Below are positions 18,245 through 27,448 of a stretch of DNA of 64,000 nucleotides, in pieces. The notes below the pieces were generated by a model. The model saw only the letters and a program-made list of their open reading frames with translations, made no database searches and was not told where the DNA came from. Every line of letters starts with the position of its first letter. Position 1 is the stretch's first letter. Source of the DNA: Mycobacterium kiyosense (lineage in GTDB: Bacteria > Actinomycetota > Actinomycetes > Mycobacteriales > Mycobacteriaceae); NCBI GenBank assembly GCA_021654635.1, contig AP025179.1, forward strand, positions 3,782,001 to 3,846,000, given 5' to 3'. The position numbers and the translations under genes are program-made.

Positions 18245-19456
18245 TCACCCGTCCAGCGTCCGCCGGGCCCGCTGCAGGCTCGCTTCGGTCAGTCTGCCGG
18301 CCGCGCCGAGATAACTGGACGACGGCGGCTCGCCGGTCAACTCGGCGATGGCCCGTTGCTCGCCGAGAACGTCGGCCCCGGCCAGGTTCTCGGCCATCGC
18401 ATCGGTGTGCACAACCAGGCCGGCCACCAGTTCACTGCATTGCGAACCGGCGACCACCGTGCGGCGTGCCAGGGTGCGCAGTGTGTCCCATTCCGCATGC
18501 CAGGCGCCGTCGGGGCGTTCGTCGTTGGCCAGCGCGGCGGCGGTGTGCAGGGTGGCGGCCAGCGGCGGCGCCGCGATCGCGGCACGCCGAATCAGGATGG
18601 CGAGCACCGGGTTGTGTTTGTGCGGCATCGACGACGATCCGCCGCGCCCCGCGGGTTCGCTCAGCTCCCCGATCTCCGGGCGGGCCAGCGTGACCACGTC
18701 GGAGGCGACGCGTCCCCAGCTGTCGGTGCACGCGACCAGCGCATCGCCGAACGCGGTGATGGGCGCGCGGTTGGTGTGCCACGGTGCACGGAAGTCCAAG
18801 CCCAAAGCGGTTGCTGCGCTGCGCGCTACGTGTTCGGCGCTCACCGCGGGATCTGCGGTCCCGGTGCGCAGTGTCACCAGTTCGACGGTGGCGGCGTAGG
18901 TTCCGACGGCGCCGCCGAACTGGGCCGGGGTGGCGAGCGTCCGCAGCCTGGTGTAGGCGTCGACGATCCCGTCCAGCCAGCCCGCGACCTTGACGCCGAA
19001 CGTGGTGGGCGCCGCCTGCTGGGTCAGGGTGCGCGCCACCATCGGCGTGGCCCGGTGCGCGCCGGCCAGTGCCGAGAGCGCTGAGATCTGTTCGGCGAGT
19101 TGCGCTTTGACTTGTTGTGCGACGGCACTGAGCGCCAGCATGATCGCGGTGTCCAGCACGTCCTGACTGGTGAGGCCGCGGTGTAGGTACGGGGCCAGCG
19201 CGGGGTTGGCGCGTCGCCGCAGCAGGGCAACCAGGTCGAGCACCGGGTTTCCGCCGGCTTCGGCGCCGCGTGCCAACGGCTCGGTGTCGTCCTCCGCCAG
19301 TAGCTCGCCCAGGTCGGTCCTGCCGACCGGAGCCAGCCCGGCTTGGACCAGGGCGCCGAGCCAGGCGGACTCGACCGCCACCATCGCCCGAAGCAGCGCC
19401 GGATCGGTCATGAGCTCGCCGGCACGCTCGTCGCCGGGCCACAGCAGATTGGTCAT
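18245..19456 (-). CDS. pcaB: 3-carboxy-cis,cis-muconate cycloisomerase
   Basis: A 403-aa member of the fumarase/aspartase superfamily. The signature loop GRGGSSSMPHKHNPV is intact, and the upstream conserved segments HRGLTSQDVLDTAIML and GAVGTYAA fit CMLE enzymes. It cyclises beta-carboxy-cis,cis-muconate to gamma-carboxymuconolactone, the second step of the protocatechuate branch of the beta-ketoadipate pathway, in the cytoplasm. The start at ATG 19456 overlaps the pcaG stop by 4 bp. It is the last gene of a minus-strand operon pcaH-pcaG-pcaB. pcaC/pcaD (or pcaL) are not in the window. Confidence 0.93.
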   Translation of the reverse strand: MTNLLWPGDERAGELMTDPALLRAMVAVESAWLGALVQAGLAPVGRTDLGELLAEDDTEPLARGAEAGGNPVLDLVALLRRRANPALAPYLHRGLTSQDVLDTAIMLALSAVAQQVKAQLAEQISALSALAGAHRATPMVARTLTQQAAPTTFGVKVAGWLDGIVDAYTRLRTLATPAQFGGAVGTYAATVELVTLRTGTADPAVSAEHVARSAATALGLDFRAPWHTNRAPITAFGDALVACTDSWGRVASDVVTLARPEIGELSEPAGRGGSSSMPHKHNPVLAILIRRAAIAAPPLAATLHTAAALANDERPDGAWHAEWDTLRTLARRTVVAGSQCSELVAGLVVHTDAMAENLAGADVLGEQRAIAELTGEPPSSSYLGAAGRLTEASLQRARRTLDG

Positions 19457-20025
19457 CGCGACTCGTCGCAGTAGGCCAGGAACACCGTTTCGTCCGGCCC
19501 CTGTAGATGAATGTCGAAACGGAATATCGTTCGCCCCGAACAGCTTTCGTCGATGCACAGCAAGCCGGTGCGGCGCTGCGGGGGCACGGCGGACAACACC
19601 GGGTCGGTGTCCGGAGTCGCGCCGGGCAGGTAGGCGCGGGTGAACAGCCGATGCAGCAGCCCCCGAGCGAACACGGTAACGGCGAAATACGGCGACCGTC
19701 CGGCGGCCGTCGGGCCGGGAACTACCGTGCTGAACGCGTACCGGCCTTCGCCGTCGGTTGCCGCGCGGCCCCAACCGGTGAATGTCCAACCGTCGCGGCG
19801 CAGCGACCCCGAAGCCCGCGGGATGCGGCCGGCACTGTCCGGCTGCCAAAGCTCCACGAGCGCATCGGGCACCGCGACGCCTGCGCCGTCGAAGACCGTC
19901 CCGCGCAGCTCGACCGCGCCGGGAAACTCCGCGCACACCAGTTCGCTGTCGCGCGGGAACGGCAGTCCGATGCCGAAGAACGGACCTACCGTCTGGCCCG
20001 GCGTGCACTCATTCCTGGGCATCAT
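19453..20025 (-). CDS. pcaG: Protocatechuate 3,4-dioxygenase alpha subunit
   Basis: A 190-aa intradiol dioxygenase subunit. The N-terminus (TPGQTVGPFFGIGLPF) is the alpha-subunit hallmark; then VPDALVELWQPDSAGR and VFARGLLHRLFTRAYL follow. The alpha subunit does not hold the catalytic iron by itself but shapes the active site with PcaH. ATG 20025 or 20022 is the start; either overlaps the pcaH end by about 15 bp, so translation is coupled. A longer frame to 20073 would overlap pcaH more and is not favoured. Confidence 0.93.
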   Translation of the reverse strand: MMPRNECTPGQTVGPFFGIGLPFPRDSELVCAEFPGAVELRGTVFDGAGVAVPDALVELWQPDSAGRIPRASGSLRRDGWTFTGWGRAATDGEGRYAFSTVVPGPTAAGRSPYFAVTVFARGLLHRLFTRAYLPGATPDTDPVLSAVPPQRRTGLLCIDESCSGRTIFRFDIHLQGPDETVFLAYCDESR

Positions 20026-20779
20026 GGGCGTCCCCGCGACCCAGCACGATGTCCCACCGGTAGCCCGTGGCATATTCGGGCTCGGTCACGTCGTGGTCGT
20101 AGCGCGCGATAAGCCGTTGCCGCGCAACGGGATCGACGACCGACGAGAGGATCGGGTCCAGGCCGGCCAGCGGGTCGCCGGGAAAGTACATCTGGGTCAC
20201 CAGTCGTTGGGTGAAGGCGGTGCCGAAAACCGAGAAGTGGATGTGGGCGGGTCGCCAGGCGTTGTGATGGTTGCGCCACGGGTAGGGGCCGGGTTTGACG
20301 GTCTTGAATCGGTAGGAGCCGTCGGGTCCGGTCAGGCACCGGCCGGCGCCGGTGAAGTTCGGGTCCAGCGGGGCCGGGTGCTGGTCGCGCTGGTGACGGT
20401 ATCGGCCCGCGGCGTTGGCCTGCCAGATCTCGACCAGCTGACCCACCACCGGACGGCCGGCTGAGTCGAGTACCCGTCCGGTGACGATGAGGCGCTCCCC
20501 GATCGGTTCACCCGGGTGCCCGGCGGTCAGGTCGGCGTCGAGGGGGTCGATGTCCTGGTGGCCGAAGCACGGTGCACAGCGTTCGATTTCGTCGGGATCG
20601 ACGACGAGCAGGGGGTGGTCCGGGTGTCGCAGCACGCTGCTGCGGTAGGGCGGGTAATCCAGCCGCGGCTGAGTTTGCGGCACGCGCCCGCGCTCCTGCT
20701 GGGCGGCCAGTAGTTCGGCGGCAGCGATCTCCGCGCTGATGTCGGCTTGCGAAGCGACGCGCTGCGGTGCGGCGTTCAC
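20009..20779 (-). CDS. pcaH: Protocatechuate 3,4-dioxygenase beta subunit
   Basis: A 256-aa catalytic subunit that opens the ring of protocatechuate between C3 and C4 with O2. Expected Fe(III) ligands are two Tyr and two His; candidate segments are QANAAGRYRHQRDQHP, YPWRNHHNAWRPAHIHF and PYRSSVLRHP. The start is uncertain because the frame stays open to 21385; GTG 20779 (MNAAPQRVASQADIS) gives close to the family length of about 240. It is first in the pcaHGB operon. The promoter should be in the 385-bp gap shared with the divergent PE_PGRS gene. Confidence 0.92.
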   Translation of the reverse strand: MNAAPQRVASQADISAEIAAAELLAAQQERGRVPQTQPRLDYPPYRSSVLRHPDHPLLVVDPDEIERCAPCFGHQDIDPLDADLTAGHPGEPIGERLIVTGRVLDSAGRPVVGQLVEIWQANAAGRYRHQRDQHPAPLDPNFTGAGRCLTGPDGSYRFKTVKPGPYPWRNHHNAWRPAHIHFSVFGTAFTQRLVTQMYFPGDPLAGLDPILSSVVDPVARQRLIARYDHDVTEPEYATGYRWDIVLGRGDAHDAQE

Positions 20780-21164
20780 GAAGCGTGACGCTACTCGGGC
20801 CGGATCTCGCTTCGCGGCAGGCCGTCCTGCGCGCGCCGCGCTCAATCGGCGTGGCAAAGATCTCAGGCCCACGCCGGCGAAACCGACTCGGCAGCTCCCC
20901 GCAATCCGCTGCGACCCGTCGCCCGCCCCGCACCGCAGCGGCCGTCGGCGGCCTGCACGCCGACCCCGCCGAGGCGCTGAAGCCCTTGTCACACAACAAC
21001 AGTGTGGTGACTGCGTTGACTGCTTCCGCGCATCCGGGGGCTGTTTGTACGGATTGCGACCGGAATTATCCGCATTCGGTAGCGACTGCGCCGAATGGCC
21101 GCTGCCGCGGGAGCGGCCGATGCTAAATTCCGCCTCGCCGGCAAACACAGGGATTGGAATCGCG
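20780..21164. promoter_or_regulatory. Divergent intergenic region pcaH / PE_PGRS with two hairpins
   Basis: No gene is visible in this 385-bp stretch. Its right end carries two adjacent perfect inverted repeats: CATTCGG (21073-21079) with CCGAATG (21091-21097), and GGCCGCT (21097-21103) with AGCGGCC (21112-21118). They lie 47-92 bp before the PE_PGRS start codon, so they would fold in its leader RNA or act as operator half sites. Confidence 0.5.
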
Positions 21165-22845
21165 ATGTCATATGTAGTCGCCGCTCCGGAGTTGGTGAAC
21201 GCGGCAGTCGGGGATTTGGGCAACATCGCCTCGTCGATCGACGCAGCCAGGTCGGCTGTAGGGGGTGCGACGACGTCGGTCGCCGCGGCCGGTGCCGACG
21301 AGATATCGGAGGCCATCGCGGCGCTGTTCAATGCCCACGCGCAGTCCTTCCAGGCGGTCAGCAGCCAGGCCGCGGCCTTCCACAACCAGTTCCTGCAGAC
21401 CCTGTCGACGAGCGCGTCGTCCTACGCCAGCGCCGAGGCCACCAACCTGGCCGGCCTGATCGCCAACCCCCACTTCGAACTGTTCGGCGTCCTGCTCGTC
21501 GGTGACGGCACCAACGGCACCGCCGCCAATCCCAACGGCGGCAACGGCGGCCTGTTGTGGGGCAACGGCGGCACCGGCTACACCCAGACCGGCGCTTCCG
21601 GGCTGGCCGGCGGTCGCGGCGGCAACGCCGGGCTGATCGGCAACGGCGGCCGCGGGGGCAACGGCGGCTACGGCGCAGCCGGTGGCGCCGGGGGTACCGC
21701 CGGCTGGCTCTACGGCAACGGCGGCACCGGCGGAAACGGCGGCGCGGCGATGGCGGGCTTCAACGGTGGCTTGGCGGGAACCGGCGGAAGCGGGGGCGGC
21801 GGCCTGCTGTTCGGCAACGGCGGCGCGGGCGGCCAGGGCGGTACCGGGCTGGCCGGGACGGGCGTCACCACGCCCGGCGGCGGAACGGCGGCCGCCGGCA
21901 CCGCGGGCACCAACGCCACCGGCACCACGGGTGTCACCGGCACCGGCGGCGGCACCGGCACAGACGGGACGCTGGGGCAGACCGGCGGCGCGGGGGGCAG
22001 CGGCGGCAGCGCCACCTCCTCCGGCAACAACGTCCAGAATTACTCCGGGACGGGCGGCCGCGGCGGCGACGGGGGCATGGGCGGCTCCGGCGCCGACGCC
22101 TCGGCGCTCAATGCGGGCGGTGTCGGCGGTCACGGCGGTTCCGGCGGGAATGCCGGCCTGCTGTTCGGCAACGGCGGCGCGGGCGGCCAGGGCGGCGCCG
22201 GCGGCGTCGGTGGGAGCGGTGGCACGGGCGCGGCGGGCGGCGGCGGCGGTGCGGGAGGCGCCGCGAGCGTCAGCTTCAACAACCAGTTCGCGAATGGGGT
22301 CGCGACCGGCGGCAACGGTGGCACCGGCGGCACCGGGGGACGGGCGGCGCTGGCGCGACCGGCGGTCTCGGCGGCGACGGCGGTAACGGTGGCCGCGGCG
22401 GGTTCCTCGTGGGTATCGGCGGCGACGCAGGAAACGGTGGCATCGGTGGTGTAGGCGGGGTCGGCGGCAGCGGCGGTACCGGCGGCGTTGGCGGTGCCGG
22501 TGGCGGCGCCGCCGTGACCGGCAATGCCACTCCTCTCATTGCCAACGGCGGCGTCGGCGGCGACGGTGGCACCGGAGGCGACGGCGGCACCGGCGGGGTC
22601 GGCGGCAACGGCGGCGCGGCCGGAAGCGCGGGAGCCGGCGGTCTGCTGGGCTACGCGGGCGCCAGTGGCTCCGGCGGGACGGGCGGGATCGGTGGTCACG
22701 GGGCGCGGCGGGGAGCCCGGGCGCAGCAGCCGCGGGTGGCGCCGCAACGGGTTCACTTAGCGCGGCCAAGACCCCCGGAGCGTCCGGCGATCCCGGCGAT
22801 GTGGGCAGCTTCGGCGCCCAGGGCGCAACCGGAGCCAACGGCTGA
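21165..22845 (+). pseudogene. PE_PGRS family protein, two frameshifts
   Basis: ATG 21165 opens a PE domain (MSYVVAAPELVNAAVGDLGN; AALFNAHAQSFQAVSSQAAA), a linker ([16 protein letters not shown]) and long GGxGGx PGRS repeats with NGGTGGNGG and [11 protein letters not shown] units. The frame breaks at a GGGGG run (22335-22339) and again at GGGG (22700-22703). Adding one G at each point gives a continuous protein of about 561 aa ending [11 protein letters not shown] at TGA 22843-22845. Both shifts have the sign of a missing base, as in the other PE_PGRS gene. Likely an ESX-5-type exported surface protein; probably intact in the cell. Confidence 0.88.
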
Positions 22846-22876
22846 CCTGTCCGGCCAAGCGGCACGGTTCTCACTT

Positions 22877-22906
22877 CTCTACTGTTCGGAGATATTCTCT
22901 GTAGAG
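22877..22906. promoter_or_regulatory. Inverted repeats before dioxygenase operon
   Basis: CTCTAC (22877-22882) and GTAGAG (22901-22906) form an inverted repeat around the AT-rich near-palindrome GAGATATTCTC (22889-22899), 20-49 bp before the GTG start. This is the expected place for the promoter and for a regulator such as the IclR protein at the other end of the cluster. Confidence 0.45.
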
Positions 22907-22925
22907 CAGACAGAAGGGGGTCGCG

Positions 22926-24242
22926 GTGACAGCCGTGTTCGAACATGTCCGCCGCGGCATGATCCCCGCGCACATCTACAACGACAAAGAGATCTTCGCG
23001 CTGGAGAAGGAACGGTTGTTCAGCCGTGCCTGGATGTTCGTCGGGCACGAATCGGAGATCCCGCACGACGGCGACTACGTGGTGCGCCGGGTACTTGACG
23101 ATTCGTTCATCATCACCCGCGACTCGCACGGCCGGATCCGCGCCCTGTTCAATATGTGCCTGCACCGCGGCATGCAGGTGTGCCGTGCCGAAATGGGCAA
23201 CGCCTCCAATTTCCGCTGCCCGTATCACGGTTGGACCTACCGCAACGACGGCCGGCTCACCGGTCTGCCGTTCCACCGCGAGGCCTACGGCGGCGACGCC
23301 GGCTTCGCTAAGGGCCAATCTCTATTGCCCGCACCGAGTTTCGCGACCTACAACGGGCTGATGTTCGTCAGCCTCGATGCGCAGGCCCCGCCGCTGACCG
23401 ACTTCCTCGGCGACTTCGCGTTCTATCTGGATTTTTACAGCAAGCAGAGCGACCGGGGCCTGGAAGTGCGTGGGCCGCAACGGTGGCGGATCAAGGCGAA
23501 CTGGAAGATCGGCGCCGAGAACTTCTCCGGCGACATGTACCACACCCCGCACACCCACGCCTCGATCGTCGAGATCGGGCTGTTCCGGGAACCCAAGGCG
23601 CAGAAACGCAAAGACGGCGCCACCTACTGGGCGCACCGCGGCGGCGGCACCACCTACAAGCTGCCGCCGGGCGGCTTCGAGGAACGCATGCGCTACGTCG
23701 GCTACCCCGACGAGATGATCGACCGGATCAAACAGGTCTGGTCGCCACGTCAGCAACAGGTGGTCGCCGACGACGGCTTCATGTTCTCGGCGGCCACCTG
23801 CTTTCCCAATCTGAGCTTCGTGCACAACTGGCCGAAACTGCCCGGCAGCGACCAGGTGCTGCCGTTCATCTCGATCCGGCAGTGGCAACCGATCAGCGAG
23901 AACGAAACCGAGGTGTACTCGTGGTTCGCGGTGGACGCCGCGGCACCCGAGCAGTTCAAAAAGGACTCCTACAAGGCGTATCTGATGTGCTTCGGGTCCA
24001 CCGGCATGTTCGAGCAGGACGACGTGGAGAACTGGGTCTCGCTGACCACCACCGCGGGCGGCGCGATGGCCCGTCGGTTGCTGCTCAACAGCCGGATGGG
24101 CCTGCTCGAAGACGACAGCCCCGTCATCGCCGAACTGTCGCCGGAGTCCTTCCACGGGCCCGGACGCGCGCAGGTCGGCTACAACGAATACAACCAACGC
24201 GAGCTGCTCAAACTGTGGGCGCAGCAACTGGAGTCGGCATGA
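22926..24242 (+). CDS. Rieske non-haem iron ring-hydroxylating dioxygenase, large subunit
   Basis: A 438-aa oxygenase alpha subunit. The Rieske 2Fe-2S site is C78-x-H80 (NMCLHRGM) and C98-x2-H101 (RCPYHGW). The mononuclear iron site is [10 protein letters not shown], with D203, H206 and H211 near the expected ligands. It would insert O2 into an aromatic ring to give a cis-dihydrodiol. GTG 22926 has a purine-rich SD (AGAAGGGGG). The next genes overlap by 4 bp each: small subunit, a 77-aa protein, diol dehydrogenase. No ferredoxin or reductase gene is present, so electrons must come from partners elsewhere. Substrate class is inferred from context: an aromatic acid leading to protocatechuate. 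Confidence 0.93.
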   Translation: MTAVFEHVRRGMIPAHIYNDKEIFALEKERLFSRAWMFVGHESEIPHDGDYVVRRVLDDSFIITRDSHGRIRALFNMCLHRGMQVCRAEMGNASNFRCPYHGWTYRNDGRLTGLPFHREAYGGDAGFAKGQSLLPAPSFATYNGLMFVSLDAQAPPLTDFLGDFAFYLDFYSKQSDRGLEVRGPQRWRIKANWKIGAENFSGDMYHTPHTHASIVEIGLFREPKAQKRKDGATYWAHRGGGTTYKLPPGGFEERMRYVGYPDEMIDRIKQVWSPRQQQVVADDGFMFSAATCFPNLSFVHNWPKLPGSDQVLPFISIRQWQPISENETEVYSWFAVDAAAPEQFKKDSYKAYLMCFGSTGMFEQDDVENWVSLTTTAGGAMARRLLLNSRMGLLEDDSPVIAELSPESFHGPGRAQVGYNEYNQRELLKLWAQQLESA

Positions 24243-24757
24243 AGAAGCCGTTGCCGTTCAACGATATTCGCCACCTGGAGGCGCACCAGTTCCTGGTCGA
24301 CGAGGCCTACCTGCTGGATGCCCAGCAGTACGAGGCGTGGCTGGACACCATGACCGACGACATCCGCTACGTGATGCCGGTGCGGGTCACCACCGCGCGC
24401 GGCGCCGGATTCGACACCTCGCCCGGGATGGACCATTTCGACGAAGACAAGTACTCGCTGAGTCACCGGGTGGCGCGGATGGGCACCGAGCACGCCTGGG
24501 CCGAGGACCCGCCGTCGCGGCTGCGGCACTTCATCACCAACGTGCGAACCTTCGAATGCGACGATCCCACCGAGTTGCTCGTCGAATCCGCCGAACTGCT
24601 GTTCCGCAGCCGCGGCGACGTCAACGAGAGCGCATTGTTGTCCTGCGGCCGCAAGGATGTGCTGCGGCGGTGCGATCACGGCTGGAAGCTGGCCCGCCGC
24701 AACATCTTTGCCGACGAGTCGGTGCTGCGGATGCAGAACCTGGCGGTGTTCCTGTGA
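24239..24757 (+). CDS. Ring-hydroxylating dioxygenase small (beta) subunit
   Basis: A 172-aa protein of the SnoaL-like/ring-hydroxylating beta family (usual length 160-190). Typical segments are EAHQFLVDEAYLLDAQQYEA, WLDTMTDDIRYVMPVR, HFITNVRTFE and the basic C-terminal KLARRNIFADESVLR. It has a structural role in the alpha3beta3 oxygenase and no metal site. ATG 24239 overlaps the large-subunit stop (ATGA), showing coupled translation. Confidence 0.93.
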   Translation: MKKPLPFNDIRHLEAHQFLVDEAYLLDAQQYEAWLDTMTDDIRYVMPVRVTTARGAGFDTSPGMDHFDEDKYSLSHRVARMGTEHAWAEDPPSRLRHFITNVRTFECDDPTELLVESAELLFRSRGDVNESALLSCGRKDVLRRCDHGWKLARRNIFADESVLRMQNLAVFL

Positions 24758-24987
24758 ACCCGGTCGGCGAGCCCATCACCGTCGCAAACGAATTCACCGA
24801 GGTGACGGTGCAGCGGGTGGACACCCGCAATGGGTCGCGGCTGCTGATCATCGCGCCGCGAAGTGGGCGGCAGATCACCCTGGACGCCCTAGAAGTCGAG
24901 GCATTGACCTGGCAAAATCCCCGTACGCTGGCGGCCATGGTGGGAAGCGCGCAGACCCCGTTGTTGCCGGACGACCCGCAACCATGA
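24754..24987 (+). CDS. Small conserved protein of dioxygenase operons
   Basis: A 77-aa protein that starts at GTG 24754, overlapping the small-subunit stop (GTGA) and ending in a 4-bp overlap with the dehydrogenase ATG. Such tight coupling on both sides supports a real gene. The sequence (EPITVANEFTEVTVQRVDTR, then LIIAPRSGRQITLDALEVEA) is a short beta-rich domain that I associate with small proteins in actinobacterial dioxygenase clusters, sometimes labelled dihydrodiol dehydrogenase without evidence. It has no Cys pairs, so it is not a ferredoxin. Function unknown. Confidence 0.75.
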   Translation: MNPVGEPITVANEFTEVTVQRVDTRNGSRLLIIAPRSGRQITLDALEVEALTWQNPRTLAAMVGSAQTPLLPDDPQP

Positions 24988-25769
24988 CCGGCTGGCTCGA
25001 GGCAAAGCGCGCCCTGGTCGTGGGGGCGGGCTCCGGAATCGGCCGGGCGGTGCTCGACGCGTTCCTTGCCGAGGGCGCGGAAATTGCTGTGCTGGAACGT
25101 GATCGGGACAAGTGCGCACGGCTGCGCGAGGAGCTTCCCGACGTTGCGGTGATCGAGGGTGACGCCGTCACCCGCGAGGCCAACGAGCGTGCTGTTGCCG
25201 CGACGGTGGACCGCTACGGCGGCCTGGACACCCTGGTGAACTGCGTCGGGGTGTTCGACTTCTACCGCAAGCTCTCCGACATCGGCTCCGCGGCGCTGTC
25301 CCCCGCGTTCGACGAGATGTTCCGCACCAACGTGCTCAGCCACCTGCAGTCGGTCCAGGCGGCGCTGCCCCGGTTGCGCGAAGGAACGGGACCCTCGATC
25401 GTGCTGACCGAGTCCACGTCCGCCTACTATCCGGGTCGCGGCGGCGTGCTGTACGTGTCGTCCAAGTTCGCGGTGCGCGGGCTGGTGACGGCGCTGGCGT
25501 ACGAACTGGCGCCGCAAGTGCGGGTCAATGGCGTCGCACCCGGCGGAACCTTGAACACCGACCTGCGCGGGCTGGCCAGTCTGGGCCTCGACGAGGTGCG
25601 CCTGGACGACTCTCCGGATCGCGCAACCGATCTGGCCGCCCGCACCCCGCTGCATGTCGCACTGTCCGGCGAGGATCACGCGTGGAGTTATGTGTTCCTG
25701 GCCTCCGACCGGTCCCGCGGCGTCACCGGCGAGACCGTGCACCCCGACGGGGGTTTCCGGCTTGCTTGA
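24984..25769 (+). CDS. Short-chain dehydrogenase, predicted cis-dihydrodiol dehydrogenase
   Basis: A 261-aa classical SDR. The NAD-binding motif is VVGAGSGIG (residues about 11-19), the adenine pocket includes DAVT, and the NNAG-type motif reads VNCVGVF. The catalytic Ser is in LTESTSAYYPG and the Tyr/Lys in YVSSKFAVRG. Sequence order and the insert YRKLSDIG resemble BphB-type 2,3-dihydrodiol dehydrogenases, which re-aromatise the dioxygenase product to a catechol. The position directly after the oxygenase subunits supports this. Confidence 0.9.
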   Translation: MTGWLEAKRALVVGAGSGIGRAVLDAFLAEGAEIAVLERDRDKCARLREELPDVAVIEGDAVTREANERAVAATVDRYGGLDTLVNCVGVFDFYRKLSDIGSAALSPAFDEMFRTNVLSHLQSVQAALPRLREGTGPSIVLTESTSAYYPGRGGVLYVSSKFAVRGLVTALAYELAPQVRVNGVAPGGTLNTDLRGLASLGLDEVRLDDSPDRATDLAARTPLHVALSGEDHAWSYVFLASDRSRGVTGETVHPDGGFRLA

Positions 25770-26484
25770 ACAGCAGCGCTCGTTGCTCGCCCAGGCCTGC
25801 CGGGTCGCAGCGGCCCGCGGCCTGGTCGACGGCATGCTGGGGCATCTGAGCCTGCGGGTGGACGACGAGCGGCTGCTGATCCGGTGCCGCAGCGACACCG
25901 ACACCGGAGTGGCCTACACCCGGCCCGACGACATCCGGCTGGTGACCTTCGACGGAAACCCCGGTGCCGCAGGCGAACTCGACGGCTACCGGGTGCCCAA
26001 CGAACTGCCGATCCACACCGAGACGATGCGGGCCGACCCGCGGCATCGGGCCGTCGCGCACCTGCACCCGCCGGAGGTGGTGGCCGCGGACCTGGCCGGC
26101 ATCACCCTGCGCCCCATCTACGGGGCGTACGACATCCCGGGCGCCCGACTGGCCCGTGGCGGCGTCCCCGTGTACGAACGCGCAGTACTGATCCGCAATG
26201 CGCGCCTGGGCCGGCAGATGGTGACGGCGATGGGCGACGCCTCGGTGGTGATCTGCCGCGGACACGGCATCACCAGCACCGCCGGCACCGTCGAAGAGGC
26301 CGTGCTGCAGGCGATCGGCCTCAACGAACTCGCCCGCATGTCGCTGCGGGTGCGCGCCGCCGGCGGAACCCTGCACGATATCGCCGACGAGGACTGGGAC
26401 GACTTGCCGGACCTGGGCTCCGGTTTCAACGTCGAATCAGCCTGGCGGCACGAGGTCGCACGGTTGCGCGATCAACCGAGCTGA
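25762..26484 (+). CDS. Class II aldolase/adducin-family protein, predicted aromatic acid decarboxylase
   Basis: A 240-aa class II aldolase-fold protein. Zinc ligands are expected in VAHLHPPEVVA (two His) and ICRGHGITSTAG. N-terminal LVDGMLGHLSLRVDDERLL is a family signature. The frame has no ATG at the right place; TTG 25762, overlapping the dehydrogenase stop, is the probable start. In actinobacterial phthalate operons a protein of this family (PhtC/PadC) decarboxylates 3,4-dihydroxyphthalate to protocatechuate. Here the adjacent pcaHGB genes would consume protocatechuate, which makes the same role attractive. Sugar-phosphate aldolase is the alternative. Confidence 0.85.
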   Translation: MLEQQRSLLAQACRVAAARGLVDGMLGHLSLRVDDERLLIRCRSDTDTGVAYTRPDDIRLVTFDGNPGAAGELDGYRVPNELPIHTETMRADPRHRAVAHLHPPEVVAADLAGITLRPIYGAYDIPGARLARGGVPVYERAVLIRNARLGRQMVTAMGDASVVICRGHGITSTAGTVEEAVLQAIGLNELARMSLRVRAAGGTLHDIADEDWDDLPDLGSGFNVESAWRHEVARLRDQPS

Positions 26485-27236
26485 TCGCCGATCTGCTTGG
26501 CGGCCTTGACAAGTGCGGCCGCCACTGCCGGATATTGCTTGGCCGGCAACCGGTTCTGCGGCGCCGCGGCATTCAGCGCCAGCAGCAGCCCCGGAGCCCG
26601 CGTCGGTATCGGCACCGCAACCGAGGCGACGCCTTCCTCGCTCTCCTCGCGGTTGGTGGCGTAACCCTGCGCGCGGATGCGGGACAGCTCGGCTTCCAGC
26701 CGGCTGCGGCTGCCGATCGACCGAGAAGTGATGGTGGCCAACGACTCGTCCGGAAGCAATTGGCGCAGTTCAGTTTCCGGTAGCTGAGCCAACAGCACCT
26801 TGCCCGTCGAGGTACAGTGCGCCGCCATGGTGCGGCCCAGCCGGGAGGCCACCCGCACCGCCCTGGGCCCCTCGATCGCCGCCACGAAACGCACCTCGGC
26901 ACCATCGAGCATCCCGACGTGGATGGACTCCCCCAACCGCTCGCTTAGCTCCCGCATCACCGGCAGCGCGGCCCGCTGAATGTCGATCCGCCCGAAAATG
27001 GCGAAGGCCACGCTGGTCAGCGCCGGGCCGGGCAGGTACGCCTTGGTGGCTGGGTCCTGACGGACGAATCCGCGATATGCCAGCATCGCCAGCAGTCGGT
27101 GGGCGGTGGACGAGGCCACCCCCAGGTACCGGGTCGCCTCGCTGAGCCGGATCTGCGGTTGCTCACCCAGCAGCAACAGCAGCTTCAGCGCGTTGTCCAC
27201 CGACTCGATCGGGTACTGCGGCGGCTCATTCCGCAT
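26472..27236 (-). CDS. IclR-family transcriptional regulator
   Basis: A 254-aa regulator. Residues about 10-75 form the winged helix (ESVDNALKLLLLLGEQP, RLSEATRYLGVASSTAHRLL). The C-terminal effector domain follows (RELSERLGESIHVGMLDGAE, HCTSTGKVLLAQLPE, EESEEGVASVAVPI). IclR proteins often control aromatic acid catabolism (PcaR, PobR, PhtR types). It converges on the aldolase-family gene with a 13-bp overlap and lies at the edge of the cluster, so it probably senses a pathway intermediate. Confidence 0.92.
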   Translation of the reverse strand: MRNEPPQYPIESVDNALKLLLLLGEQPQIRLSEATRYLGVASSTAHRLLAMLAYRGFVRQDPATKAYLPGPALTSVAFAIFGRIDIQRAALPVMRELSERLGESIHVGMLDGAEVRFVAAIEGPRAVRVASRLGRTMAAHCTSTGKVLLAQLPETELRQLLPDESLATITSRSIGSRSRLEAELSRIRAQGYATNREESEEGVASVAVPIPTRAPGLLLALNAAAPQNRLPAKQYPAVAAALVKAAKQIGDQLG

Positions 27237-27448
27237 TCGTCGAGCCTATCGCCCGAGCTGCGGGGTGCCCGACATGGTGGCCACTGCAACAGTTCTCGTC
27301 AAAACGGCATATTGTCCGCAAAACCCGGCTACCGTTTGCGCAGCGTCGCGTTGCCGGGTGGTCGGGGAATCATGACTGGTAGGCAACGCGGCGCGCTTTT
27401 GCGTCCGGCCGAACAGGCGGCTGATGGCAACCTCGAAAGGACTGAGCC

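Noticed and set aside
20780..21385. N-terminal extension of PcaH up to 458 aa
   Set aside because: The extension overlaps the PE domain of the divergent gene and has no intradiol dioxygenase character.
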